From NCBI GenBank assembly GCA_001701225.1, contig DAAQ01000005.1, forward strand, positions 1 through 48,416: 48,416 nucleotides of DNA. The letters run 5' to 3'. The first letter of the stretch is position 1, and each line of letters starts with the position of its first letter. A model generated the notes under the pieces. That model was not told the DNA's origin. It made no database searches and was given only the letters and a program-made list of their open reading frames with translations. Source of the stretch: Bacteroidales bacterium H5 (GTDB lineage: Bacteria; Bacteroidota; Bacteroidia; Bacteroidales; Muribaculaceae). Position numbers and translations under genes: made by a program. Of this stretch, positions 1-8,526 are shown one piece after another.

Positions 1-108
1 TTTTATCGCACCACTACTAATGAGGAATTAGAAATGAGAAGGGCCGAAATTTTTTCTAATTCCTCATTCCTAACTCCTCATTATTTCTAATTCCTCATTC
101 CTAATTTC
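1..108. repeat. AT-rich TTCCTCATT-type repeat array after the pectate lyase gene
   Basis: Repeated variants of CTAATTCCTCATTCC fill this stretch and run into the TGA stop of the pectate lyase gene at 109-111. An inverted copy lies at 19-33 (AATGAGGAATTAGAA) and pairs perfectly over 15 bases with 54-68, with a 20-base loop, so the lyase mRNA could end in a long hairpin. This is family E of the stop-codon-anchored arrays. The first 13 bases also match the window end in inverted orientation. Confidence 0.7.
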
Positions 109-2811
109 TCATTTAACTTTCAGTACTCTGGGTGTGGTGCCGGGGGCGGTGATGCGGAGGAGAAGGACTGTGGCGGGTGCGTCGGCCATGCTCACCGAGG
201 TCGAAGCGATACGTGTTGAGGATACAAGACGTCCGTCGGGAGTGTAGGCTTCGAGAGTCGAGCCGATGGCCTCGGGGACTACGGTGAGGGTGCGGGTCAC
301 TGAGTCCCAGCAGGCGTCCGTGGCTACGGTAATCCCCTCAAGGCCGCTGTCGCCGAATTCCATGACACCCTGCTCGCCCATCAGCGAGTTGAGATAGACC
401 TCGAGGGCGGTACGTCCCTCGGGGTTTGTCTTGTTCTGGTCGGCCACGGCGGGGTCGAGCCCCTTGGCGCTACGCTCCCACTCGTCGGGTATTCCGTCGC
501 CGTCAGTATCGGTGGGTACAGTATAGTCGGTCGAGTATGCGAAGAATCCCTCGGCATCCTTCTCGGTGTCTATGATGCCGTTGCCGAGAGCCTTTCCGGC
601 GTAAGTGGCACGTCCGTTGACGGCATCCTCGGCCACACGGCGCTCAACCTTGTCGCGGTTGACTGTCCCGGCATGGGCGGTGACGTATGCGAATGCATCA
701 TCAGCCTTCTCGATATTCTCAAGCATATATTTGCTGGGAGTATAGTCGCCTTCGTTGCCTCCGCGGCCATATTTCCAGTATGCGTTGGCCGGGGTGATGC
801 GGGCCGGGGCCTTGATCTGGTCGAGTGTATAGGTCTCGGCCTTCATGGCCTTCCAGTTGTCGGCTGTGGCTGCCGCGAATCCTTCGGCCTTGTTGCCGTC
901 GACAAACCACTTGGCGGGAGCCCATGACGTGGCTCCGTCGCGGGCATAGGATGCGTTGACGAATACCACCGAGCTTCTTGACGATGCGGGGCCCGGCTTG
1001 TAGTAGTTGCCCATGAAGTTGCACTCGTGAGCCGAGTTGAGGCCGTTATACTCGTTGATGGCCGCGGTGTTCTCGCCGCCATAGCATGCGCCCTCCTTCG
1101 AGTAGTTGTAGTTGACGTTGTTGGCATACTCCATGAACACCACATAGTCCTCGCCGCGGGCGCCGTTTATGCGGGCCGAGCGCGAGTTGTTGTGTGCCAG
1201 CAGGTTGTGATGATATGTGGCGGGCGAGCCTCCCCACTGGCATCCATATCCGCGCGAGCCCTTCGAGTGTCCGGCGTCATACAGACCCTCGTGGATTATT
1301 GAGTGCTGCACGGTGAGGAAATGCGAGTCGGCGGTGTTCATGTTCTCCTCTACCGACCATCCGAACGAGCAGTGGTCGAAGATGAAATTGGCGCAGTTCT
1401 CGGCGCCGAGCGCGTTCTCAGCCAGGATGTTGCCGTCCATATCCTTCTGCCCGACGCGGAAACGCATGTTGCGCACGATAAAGTTCTCGGAGCCTCCGAG
1501 ATTGACCTTGTTGCGTGTGATGACGATGCCCTCGCCGGGAGCCGACTGACCCGCCAGGGTCCAGTCCTTGCGGCTGACGCGGAGCTGTGATTTAAGCGCG
1601 ATCTCACCGCTCACGGCAAAGAGGATGGTGATGGGCTCACCCTTGTGCTGGTTGAACGCCCAGCGCAGCGTGCCCTCCGAACCGTCGTCGGCCAGCGATG
1701 TCACCTTGACCACCTTGCCGCCGCGGCCACCGGTGGCATAGCGTCCGAATCCCTCGGCGGTGGGGAAGGCTGTCAGTCCGGTATCGGCGGGTTCTGCCTT
1801 GCCGGGCTGCTCGCCACCTCCGCCACCATACTGGCTGAGGTCAGAGAGTTCGCCGGGGTCGCTGACGGGGTTGTTGCGGGCATAGTCGGCCTGTGCCGCC
1901 GTGACCGGGGTGCCGAAAATCTGCAGCTTGTGCACGCGGGGTGCCTGACGCTGGGCCATCGGGTCGGCATACTGGTTGAAGACGTCGCTCTGTACGGGCG
2001 CGCCCTGTATCTCGCCGTCCCACACGCGCCAGCGCAGCGACACGTCAGAGGCGTTGATGACATTCTCCATGAAATATCCCTGGTCGCTGAACACTGTCCA
2101 GCCCTGTTTCTGTCGCTCGGAGCCCATCCATACGAGGGGTTTCCAGTCCTCCGAGCCTATCTTGATGTCGCACTTGATGCCGCGGCCCCACGATGTCGAC
2201 GACCACGACCACTGTATGCGCTCGACATAGGGGATATGGTCTATCTCCATCCATCCGTGCATGCTCACCTTGGCCCCCGAGGCGTCTGTCGAGGCTGCGT
2301 CGCGGCACATCTGCACGAATCCGGCCTCGCCATAGGTGGGCACGTTGCGCTCGTTGCGCTCGATGTTGTCCTCGAGATAATGGGTGTGCCCGGCCACGGT
2401 CCAGTTGTTCATCGTGGCGGCCGAGTTGCCCGTGGCTTTCTGGTTGTCGTAATACTGGCGGCAGAATGCGGCTGTGGCACCCGCCAGGCCGTTGTACGAC
2501 TGCTTGGTGGCGAACGTGCAGTTATGGAACATCACGGGATATGTCACGCCCGCGTCGCCACCGAGAGCCGGTACCGAGAGGATGGCGTTGACATAGCCGC
2601 CGTCGCTGAACGACGGACAGTCCAGGCCGTATTTGCCCTGCCATGTGGCGGGCCATGTGGCGTCAGAGAAATTGATGTCGATGATTTTGGGAGAGGTGGA
2701 CGAGTTGCTCCACTGCTCTACCACGGATTCGGGGTCGAGACTCCCCGCAATCGCGCCCCATGCGGCGGGTACGGATGCCGCCAGGACAAGGAGGGTAAGG
2801 ATTTTCTTCAT
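109..2811 (-). CDS. Secreted modular pectate lyase (polysaccharide lyase family 1-like)
   Basis: Probably cleaves polygalacturonate-type pectin by beta-elimination outside the cytoplasm. The start is set at the ATG giving MKKILTLLVLAASVPAAWG, a clear signal peptide; a further 11 in-frame codons lie upstream but would spoil it. The protein is about 900 residues. The first about 320 residues form a domain I do not recognise, followed by a Gly-rich linker (about 329-334). From about 350 the pectate lyase beta-helix begins (AEGFGRYATGGRGG, then GTLRWAF), as in Bacteroidetes family 1 lyases. After the helix come a calcium-binding-type DTDGDGIPDEWE stretch and the ALEVYLNSL motif usual in these lyases. 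The last about 70 residues (YTPDGRLV ... LLLRI ... LKVK) resemble a type IX secretion sorting domain. No SusC/SusD genes lie nearby, so this looks like an orphan enzyme. The class is secure; the exact substrate is not. Confidence 0.85.
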   Translation of the reverse strand: MKKILTLLVLAASVPAAWGAIAGSLDPESVVEQWSNSSTSPKIIDINFSDATWPATWQGKYGLDCPSFSDGGYVNAILSVPALGGDAGVTYPVMFHNCTFATKQSYNGLAGATAAFCRQYYDNQKATGNSAATMNNWTVAGHTHYLEDNIERNERNVPTYGEAGFVQMCRDAASTDASGAKVSMHGWMEIDHIPYVERIQWSWSSTSWGRGIKCDIKIGSEDWKPLVWMGSERQKQGWTVFSDQGYFMENVINASDVSLRWRVWDGEIQGAPVQSDVFNQYADPMAQRQAPRVHKLQIFGTPVTAAQADYARNNPVSDPGELSDLSQYGGGGGEQPGKAEPADTGLTAFPTAEGFGRYATGGRGGKVVKVTSLADDGSEGTLRWAFNQHKGEPITILFAVSGEIALKSQLRVSRKDWTLAGQSAPGEGIVITRNKVNLGGSENFIVRNMRFRVGQKDMDGNILAENALGAENCANFIFDHCSFGWSVEENMNTADSHFLTVQHSIIHEGLYDAGHSKGSRGYGCQWGGSPATYHHNLLAHNNSRSARINGARGEDYVVFMEYANNVNYNYSKEGACYGGENTAAINEYNGLNSAHECNFMGNYYKPGPASSRSSVVFVNASYARDGATSWAPAKWFVDGNKAEGFAAATADNWKAMKAETYTLDQIKAPARITPANAYWKYGRGGNEGDYTPSKYMLENIEKADDAFAYVTAHAGTVNRDKVERRVAEDAVNGRATYAGKALGNGIIDTEKDAEGFFAYSTDYTVPTDTDGDGIPDEWERSAKGLDPAVADQNKTNPEGRTALEVYLNSLMGEQGVMEFGDSGLEGITVATDACWDSVTRTLTVVPEAIGSTLEAYTPDGRLVSSTRIASTSVSMADAPATVLLLRITAPGTTPRVLKVK

Positions 2812-2840
2812 GGTGAGATTAAGGGTTGGCGTATTAACGG

Positions 2841-2873
2841 GCAAGGCCGGCCTTGTTGGAGGCGCGGCCTTGC
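2841..2873 (-). terminator. Hairpin between the TPR gene and the pectate lyase gene
   Basis: GCAAGGCCG at 2841-2849 pairs with CGGCCTTGC at 2865-2873. Alternatively CAAGGCCGGCCTTG at 2842-2855 is a perfect 14-base palindrome. It lies just after the stop of the minus-strand TPR gene, so it may end or process that transcript. There is no T-run, so termination is only an inference. Confidence 0.35.
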
Positions 2874-2904
2874 GGAATGTCTGTGTTATGTGTCCGGGAG
2901 CGGA

Positions 2905-3588
2905 TTATTCGCCGGCGAGAGCCTTGGCGCGCTCGAGATACTTGTCATAGCTGATGCCCGACTCGGCTTCGAAGGTAGGATAATCCTTGGCCAGTGTCTC
3001 ATAGACTGCGGCCTCGGCCTTGTAGTCTTTCATCTCGTGGAGCACGGTGGCCTCCTTAAGCATGAACAGGGGAGTGTAGTGGGGATTGTTGTCCGAGATT
3101 GAGATTGCCTTCTTGTAGCAGTCCACGGCCTCGGCATATTTCTTGAGGTTGACATAGCAGTCTCCCTCGAGGCTCTTGGCACCTGCGCCGATGATGCTCT
3201 CGGAGGGTGAGTAGTTCTTGAGGGCTGCGAGGGCCTCGTCATATTTCTTGTCCTGATAGAGCAGGATGGCGGCGTTGAGGTTGGCGAGATCACCTGCCTT
3301 GTAACCGTGGTTGGCGGCTACCTGCTGATATTTGGCCAGTGCGACAGAATCGTTGCCCATGATGAGCTCCATGTCGGCCTGTCCGAGAGCCTCGTTGGCT
3401 GCGTTGATGCCCGGCTGGCGGATGGCGTAGACCCAGATGAGGATGAGGGCCACGACGAGGGCGACGCCTACGCACGAATATACTATGAGCTTGGAGTTCT
3501 TCTCGACCTTGGTGCTCAGGTCGGTGAGCGTGTCGTTCACCTCGTCGATAGAGGTGCGTGTTTCTTCAGGATGATTGTTATTTGCCAT
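2905..3588 (-). CDS. Membrane-anchored tetratricopeptide-repeat protein (YfgM-like)
   Basis: A 227-residue protein with a hydrophilic N-terminus of about 33 residues, one membrane helix (about 34-56, LIVYSCVGVALVVALILIWV) and a C-terminal domain of several TPR helices (for example KKYDEALAALKNYSP, LKKYAEAVDCYKKAIS and MKDYKAEAAVYETLAKDYP). The layout matches YfgM/AncA-like envelope proteins, which act as periplasmic adaptors or chaperones near the Sec machinery; that role is inference here. I chose the ATG at 3588 (MANNNHPEE) because the 59 upstream in-frame residues are AT-rich, unlike protein, and overlap the promoter region. It is divergent from panB and upstream of the pectate lyase, with which it may be co-transcribed. 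Confidence 0.75.
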   Translation of the reverse strand: MANNNHPEETRTSIDEVNDTLTDLSTKVEKNSKLIVYSCVGVALVVALILIWVYAIRQPGINAANEALGQADMELIMGNDSVALAKYQQVAANHGYKAGDLANLNAAILLYQDKKYDEALAALKNYSPSESIIGAGAKSLEGDCYVNLKKYAEAVDCYKKAISISDNNPHYTPLFMLKEATVLHEMKDYKAEAAVYETLAKDYPTFEAESGISYDKYLERAKALAGE

Positions 3589-3662
3589 TGTGATTGTGAT
3601 TTGCTGTGTTGGTTGTAAGGCAGAAATACGTGATGCCACGTTCGGACGGTATTTCCAATGTG

Positions 3663-3694
3663 CAAAATTAACATATAATTTTCTAAGTATGAAA
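3663..3694 (-). promoter_or_regulatory. Candidate promoter for the TPR gene
   Basis: On the minus strand TAATTTTG (3663-3670) fits the Bacteroidetes -7 consensus TAnnTTTG. A weak -33 element, TTTC (3691-3694), lies 20 bases further upstream. It would give a leader of about 70 bases before the ATG at 3588. Confidence 0.45.
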
Positions 3695-3734
3695 TTTTTG
3701 TCGTTGTTTTTTATCCTTTGTGCCGCATTGTTGA

Positions 3735-3742
3735 TAACTTTG
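3735..3742 (+). promoter_or_regulatory. Candidate -7 element for panB
   Basis: TAACTTTG fits TAnnTTTG exactly and would start transcription about 40 bases before panB. I could not find a matching -33 TTTG at normal spacing. The surrounding 3589-3787 region is a shared divergent control region. Confidence 0.4.
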
Positions 3743-3787
3743 CCGCCGTTTTCTAAACATAACAATCATATTTATAAAGTATAATAT

Positions 3788-4609
3788 ATGTCAACCTACA
3801 CAGTTCAGGACCCCCGCAAGGTGACTACGCGCCGCCTGGCCGAGATGAAGGCCAAGGGGGAGAAGATTGCGATGCTCACCGCCTACGACTATTCGATGGC
3901 CCGTCTTGTCGACGCCGCAGGAATGGACGTGATACTTGTCGGGGACTCTGCCGCCAACGTCATGGCAGGCTATGCCACGACACTCCCCATCACTCTCGAC
4001 GAGATGATAATGTATGCCTCGTCGGTGGTGCGCGGCACCCAGCGCGCCCTCGTGGTGTGTGACCTCCCCTTCGGCACATATCAGGGCAATCCGATGGAGG
4101 CGCTTGCCTCGTCGGTGCGCGTGATGAAGGAGGCTTGCGCCGAGGCTGTCAAGCTCGAGGGTGGTGTCGAGATAATCGAGGCCGTGCGTAAGATTGTGTC
4201 GGCCGGAATCCCCGTGATGGGCCATCTGGGTCTCACACCACAGTCAATCAACCAGTTCGGCACATATAATGTGCGTGCCAAGGAGGAGGCCGAGGCACAG
4301 AAGCTCATCTCGGACGCCAAGCTGCTCGAGGAGGCCGGATGTTTTGCCCTCGTGCTCGAGAAGATTCCCGCCGCTCTCGCCGAGAGGGTCTCCAAGGAAC
4401 TCCATATCCCCACCATCGGCATAGGTGCCGGAGGTGGCTGTGACGGCCAGGTGCTGGTGCTCCAGGATATGCTGGGTATCAACAAGGGTTTCTCGCCCAA
4501 GTTCCTACGCCGCTATGCCGACTTGGGCAATGTCATCGAGGATGCCATCGGCAACTATATCAACGACGTGAAGAGCTGCGATTTCCCGAATGAGAATGAG
4601 CAGTATTGA
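3788..4609 (+). CDS. panB: 3-methyl-2-oxobutanoate hydroxymethyltransferase (ketopantoate hydroxymethyltransferase)
   Basis: Transfers a hydroxymethyl group from 5,10-methylene-tetrahydrofolate to 2-oxoisovalerate, giving ketopantoate, the first step of pantothenate and CoA synthesis. The 273-residue length and motifs are typical: MLTAYDY near residue 29, VGDS with metal-binding Asp53, TTLPIT at about 64-69, CDLPFG with Asp92, KLEGG at about 122-126, GHLGLTPQS at about 145-153, LVLEKIP with the catalytic Glu191, and IGIGAGGGCDGQVLV. The start follows an A/T-rich leader. It stands alone; panC and panD are not adjacent. Confidence 0.97.
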   Translation: MSTYTVQDPRKVTTRRLAEMKAKGEKIAMLTAYDYSMARLVDAAGMDVILVGDSAANVMAGYATTLPITLDEMIMYASSVVRGTQRALVVCDLPFGTYQGNPMEALASSVRVMKEACAEAVKLEGGVEIIEAVRKIVSAGIPVMGHLGLTPQSINQFGTYNVRAKEEAEAQKLISDAKLLEEAGCFALVLEKIPAALAERVSKELHIPTIGIGAGGGCDGQVLVLQDMLGINKGFSPKFLRRYADLGNVIEDAIGNYINDVKSCDFPNENEQY

Positions 4610-4624
4610 ACTGGATTAGTTGGT

Positions 4625-6523
4625 CTATCTCACCACGACCCTCGTCCCTTCAAGGATGAGGGTCGTTTGGTCTGCGAGGGTGCGTATGGCGGCGACAATC
4701 GCGTCGCGGCCGAATGTCGGCGTCAGGTTGGCGATGATGTCTGTGACCTCGGCACCTCCGGGTCTGCGGGCATGATAGAGTATGGAGGCGCTGATGTCGG
4801 GTGCGCTCTGCGGTATGGAGCTGCGGCGTGCGGCACGGCAGACGTCGCAGGTGCCGCAGTCACACTCGGGCTCCTCGCCGAAATAGCGCAACAGGGTCGA
4901 TGTGCGGCACACGGTCTGGTCGAAGGCAAATCTCTTGACCGCCTCGATACGACGCTCCATACGCTCGCGCTGACGCTCGTAGACCTCGGTGGGGATGACG
5001 AGGTGGCGCGGTTCCTCGCGCGATGTGGTCATATAGATATAGGGGGTAGTGCGTCGCGGGATGTAGTGGATGGCGTGGAGGCGTGTCAGATATAACAGGG
5101 CCTCGTAGACGGTCTGGGTCGACAGTGTGAGGTCGCGCGCCAGTGTCAGCTCGCTCACGGGCACATAGTCGGCAAACAGCCCCGTGTATCGCCGCAGCAC
5201 CCCCTGGAACACCTCGTCGGTGGTCGGGTCGAGGTCGAGCGAATAGAGGTCGTCCTTGTCCATCACCACCATGAGGCGCGACTGCGATGTGGTCTCGGCG
5301 ATATACTCGAGGTAGCCCGCGCGGGTCAGCAGCCTCAGCGCGCTCTCTGTGGGGACGGGATGGAGCGAGAATGTGCGGCAGAATTTCTCGAGGTCGAACT
5401 CGTAGACATGGCCATACCCCTCGCCCACGGCGATGTCGAGAAAGTTGCATGCCATCTCGTAGACATGCGCTATATACCCCTTGTCGGGAAACGCGTCGGC
5501 CACTCGGCGTGTCAGCACCCCCTTGTCCTGACGCCCGGTTATGGCCACGGCAAACGAGGGCAGTCCGTCGCGTCCCCCGCGTCCGGCCTCCTGATAGTAC
5601 TCCTCGAGCGACGAGGGGAGGTCGAAATGCACCACCACCCTCACGTCGGGCTTGTCTATGCCCATGCCGAATGCGTTTGTGGCCACCATCACCCTCACAC
5701 GGTCGGTTTTCCAGCGGTTCTGACGCTCCTCCTTCTCCTCGGGCGACAGTCCGGCGTGATATGCCTCGGCGCTAATCCCCTCGCGCTGCAGCAGCTCGGC
5801 CAGCTCGCGTGTACGGCGTCGCGACCGCACATATACTATGGAGCATCCCTGCGTCCCGCCGAGCACCCGCAGCAACTGTGTCTCCTTGAAGTCGGCGTGG
5901 CGCACTATATAGCTGAGGTTGCTGCGGCTGAAGCTGCGTGCAAACACCCTTGGGGCGTCGAAGCCGAGCGAGCGCATTATGTCGTCGCGCACCTCGGGGG
6001 TAGCCGAGGCGGTGAGCGCGAGCACCGGGACATCACGTCCTATGATGTCGCGCAAGGGTGCGATGCGCAGGTATGACGGACGGAAATCATAGCCCCACTG
6101 CGATATGCAGTGGGCCTCGTCGACCACAAGGAGGCTCACCTTGAGGTTGCGGAGCTCGGCAAGGAATTCCTTGTTCTGCAGCCTCTCGGGCGACAGGTAT
6201 GCTATCTTGGCTTTGCCGAGGCGGCAGCGGGTCATGGCCAGTTCCTTCTCGCGCCGCGTCAGGCCCGAATGGAACATCACGGCCCTCACCCCGCGGTCGG
6301 CCAGGTTGTCGACCTGGTCCTTCATCAGCGATATGAGTGGCGTCACCACCAGCGTTAGGCCGGGCAATATCAGCGCGGGCACCTGGAACGTGATGCTCTT
6401 GCCTCCGCCCGTCGGGAGCAGCCCTAAGGTGTCATGCCCGGCCAGCACGGAGTCGATTATCTCCTCCTGCATGGGCCTGAACCCGTCATAACCCCAGTAT
6501 TTCTTGAGGATGGCGTGTTTCAT
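4625..6523 (-). CDS. recQ: ATP-dependent DNA helicase RecQ
   Basis: A 3'-5' superfamily-2 DNA helicase that unwinds recombination and repair intermediates. The 632-residue protein shows Walker A TGGGKS (Lys42), the DEAH box (135-138) followed by the RecQ aromatic-rich loop (CISQWGYDFRPSYLRI), ALTASATPEVRDDI, and the helicase C domain (ATNAFGMGIDKPDVR ... QEAGRGGRDG). Next come the RecQ zinc-binding element (Cys near 540, then CDCGTCDVC at about 554-562) and a short winged-helix-type tail ending in RVVVR. I see no HRDC domain, so it is the short form. It starts 7 bases after the recJ stop, so the two are almost certainly one operon. Confidence 0.96.
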   Translation of the reverse strand: MKHAILKKYWGYDGFRPMQEEIIDSVLAGHDTLGLLPTGGGKSITFQVPALILPGLTLVVTPLISLMKDQVDNLADRGVRAVMFHSGLTRREKELAMTRCRLGKAKIAYLSPERLQNKEFLAELRNLKVSLLVVDEAHCISQWGYDFRPSYLRIAPLRDIIGRDVPVLALTASATPEVRDDIMRSLGFDAPRVFARSFSRSNLSYIVRHADFKETQLLRVLGGTQGCSIVYVRSRRRTRELAELLQREGISAEAYHAGLSPEEKEERQNRWKTDRVRVMVATNAFGMGIDKPDVRVVVHFDLPSSLEEYYQEAGRGGRDGLPSFAVAITGRQDKGVLTRRVADAFPDKGYIAHVYEMACNFLDIAVGEGYGHVYEFDLEKFCRTFSLHPVPTESALRLLTRAGYLEYIAETTSQSRLMVVMDKDDLYSLDLDPTTDEVFQGVLRRYTGLFADYVPVSELTLARDLTLSTQTVYEALLYLTRLHAIHYIPRRTTPYIYMTTSREEPRHLVIPTEVYERQRERMERRIEAVKRFAFDQTVCRTSTLLRYFGEEPECDCGTCDVCRAARRSSIPQSAPDISASILYHARRPGGAEVTDIIANLTPTFGRDAIVAAIRTLADQTTLILEGTRVVVR

Positions 6524-6530
6524 CAGGCTG

Positions 6531-8255
6531 TCATCGGCCGGTGCTGATGTCCTTGACCATCAGCTGGATGCTCCGCGTGCCCTTGCGGCGGTTATCCTCG
6601 ATGGTATAGCAGATGTCGAACGGCTTGCCCGAATGTATGTGGTCGAAATGTGCCACCGAGTTGAAGGCTATGCCGCTGTAGACCTTGCCGGAGGTGTCGT
6701 CGACAAAGTCGAGCTTGATATGCTCCCCCGACTTGCCCACAAGTTTGCTTGTGCCGAAATCCCTCACGCCGCGCGTGCAGAACACCGGTTTGGGATTGCC
6801 GGGCCCATATGGGTTGAACTTGTGCAGCAGGGTCAGGAACTCCGGTGTGATCTCGGCGAAATTCAGGAATGCGTCGATATTGATGCGGGGCGAGAGCTGT
6901 TCGGGCCTGATATGGTCTGCCACATATTGCTCGAAGCGGCGTGTGAACTCGGGGATGTGCTCCTCTTTCAGGCTGAGTCCCACGGCGTATGTGTGGCCGC
7001 CGAAATTCTCGAGCAGGTCGCGGGCCGAGCCTACGGCCGCATAGACGTCAAACCCCTGTACGGATCGCGACGAGCCCGTGGCCACGCCGTTGGCGAATGT
7101 CAGCACGACGGTGGGCTTGTAGTGGAGCTCGGTGATGCGCGAGGCCACGATGCCGATGATGCCCTTGTGCCAGTCCTTGTTGTAGATGACTATGGACTTG
7201 CGCGAGGCAAGGTCGTCGGCCCGGGCGTCGAGCAGGGCTGTAGCCTCCTCGGTTATCTGCTTGTCAAGCTCCTTGCGCTCCTGGTTGTGGCGGTCAATCT
7301 CGATGGCGCGTTCCAGTGCGTCAGACATATCGCGGCTCACCAGCAGGTCTACGGCCTCCTTGCCGCTCTGCATGCGCCCCGAGGCGTTGATGCGCGGCCC
7401 TATCTTGAAGATGACGTCGCTGATGGTTATCTCCTTGCCCGAGAGTCCGCATGTGCGGATTATGGCGCGCAGCCCCATGTTCGGGTTCGAGTTGATGCGC
7501 TTGAGGCCGAAATGAGTCAGCACACGGTTCTCGCCGACCATCGGCACGATGTCGGCGGCTATGGATACGGCCACAAGGTCGAGCATCCCCTCGAGGTCTG
7601 TCGTGGAGAGCCCGTTGCTGATGGCGAAACCCTGCATGAGCTTATAGCCCACTCCGCATCCCGACAGGTGGGGACACGGATAGGTCGACCCCGGCAGCTT
7701 GGGGTTGAGTATGGCGGCTGCGGGTGGCAGCACGTCGTCGGCCACATGGTGGTCGCAGATGATGAAGTCGATGCCCCGCTCACTGGCGTATGTCACCTCG
7801 TCTGTGGCCTTGATGCCGCAGTCGAGTATGATGAAGAGGCTCACGCCCTGCTGCGCCGCCATGTCGATGGTGGCGCGCGATATGCCATAGCCGTCCTCGG
7901 CGCGCGTCGGGATATAGTAGTCGATGTTGGAGTAGTAGTTTCTCAGGTACTTGTAGACCAGTGCGACGGCTGTTGTGCCGTCCACGTCATAGTCTCCGTA
8001 GACCATGATTCTCTCCTTCGACCCCATGGCCCGGTTGAGACGGGCGACGGCGCGGTCCATGCCGGGCATCAGAAACGGGTCGTGCAGATCGCGCAGGGAG
8101 GGGTGGAAGAAATGCTCGGCCTCCTTGACTGTCGATATGCCACGCGCCGCAAGCAGCTCGCTAACAGGGGGAACTCCCGAATAGCGTGCCGCCAGACGGG
8201 ATTCCGCTTCTTGCTGTGAGGATGTGAGGGGACAGTAATTCCATTTACTTGTCAT
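6531..8255 (-). CDS. recJ: Single-stranded-DNA-specific exonuclease RecJ
   Basis: A 5'-3' single-strand DNA exonuclease of the DHH family that works with RecQ in resection and mismatch repair. The 574-residue protein carries GDYDVDGTTA (motif I, Asp88-Asp92), ILDCGIKA at about 144-151, the DHH triad at 168-170 (CDHHVADD), the SGCGVGYKLMQ segment, and the DHHA1-type region (GIIGIVASRI ... GSSRSVQGFDV ... FGGHTYAVGLSL). The C-terminal OB-type domain ends in SIQLMVKDIS. It is the first gene of the recJ-recQ pair, behind a 271-base gap. Confidence 0.97.
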   Translation of the reverse strand: MTSKWNYCPLTSSQQEAESRLAARYSGVPPVSELLAARGISTVKEAEHFFHPSLRDLHDPFLMPGMDRAVARLNRAMGSKERIMVYGDYDVDGTTAVALVYKYLRNYYSNIDYYIPTRAEDGYGISRATIDMAAQQGVSLFIILDCGIKATDEVTYASERGIDFIICDHHVADDVLPPAAAILNPKLPGSTYPCPHLSGCGVGYKLMQGFAISNGLSTTDLEGMLDLVAVSIAADIVPMVGENRVLTHFGLKRINSNPNMGLRAIIRTCGLSGKEITISDVIFKIGPRINASGRMQSGKEAVDLLVSRDMSDALERAIEIDRHNQERKELDKQITEEATALLDARADDLASRKSIVIYNKDWHKGIIGIVASRITELHYKPTVVLTFANGVATGSSRSVQGFDVYAAVGSARDLLENFGGHTYAVGLSLKEEHIPEFTRRFEQYVADHIRPEQLSPRINIDAFLNFAEITPEFLTLLHKFNPYGPGNPKPVFCTRGVRDFGTSKLVGKSGEHIKLDFVDDTSGKVYSGIAFNSVAHFDHIHSGKPFDICYTIEDNRRKGTRSIQLMVKDISTGR

Positions 8256-8308
8256 TTATGTTGTTTTTTCTTTTTTGCAAAGAAACAGGGGAGGAGGGAG
8301 GGGGGAGA

Positions 8309-8432
8309 GTTTAGGGGTTTAAGAGTTGAGGGGTTGAGGGATTTAAGGGTTTAGGAGGTGGGATGGGTGGCCCGGTATTTGCGGTTTTAAACGCTTAAAC
8401 CATTAAACCTTTAAACTTTGTTAAACTCTTAG
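8309..8432. repeat. TTTAAGGG/CCTTTAAAC inverted repeat region upstream of recJ
   Basis: The left arm (about 8309-8355) has short runs such as GGGTTTAAGAG and ATTTAAGGGTTTAGG. The right arm (about 8384-8432) has CGCTTAAACCATTAAACC and TTTAAAC variants. The arms are roughly complementary and could fold together. Unlike the other arrays, this one is about 90 bases from the nearest stop codon (mscS-like gene) and lies closer to the recJ start. The rest of 8256-8526 holds only a candidate promoter. Confidence 0.6.
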
Positions 8433-8462
8433 GCCGCTTTTTGACCTATTACACCTTTTCCG

Positions 8463-8470
8463 CAAAGTTA
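8463..8470 (-). promoter_or_regulatory. Candidate -7 element for recJ-recQ
   Basis: The minus strand reads TAACTTTG, an exact TAnnTTTG match and the same octamer as at the dcw promoter. A -33 box at normal spacing is not evident. The resulting leader of about 200 bases would contain the inverted repeat region. Confidence 0.35.
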
Positions 8471-8526
8471 GCGAATTTTCGCGGGTTTATGCGGTTAATG
8501 TTTGTTAAATGGAATTACCGTCGTGT

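Noticed and set aside
1645..3102. A 485-codon frame on the plus strand opposite the pectate lyase
   Set aside because: It is antisense to a gene with clear signal peptide and lyase motifs, and it runs across two genes.
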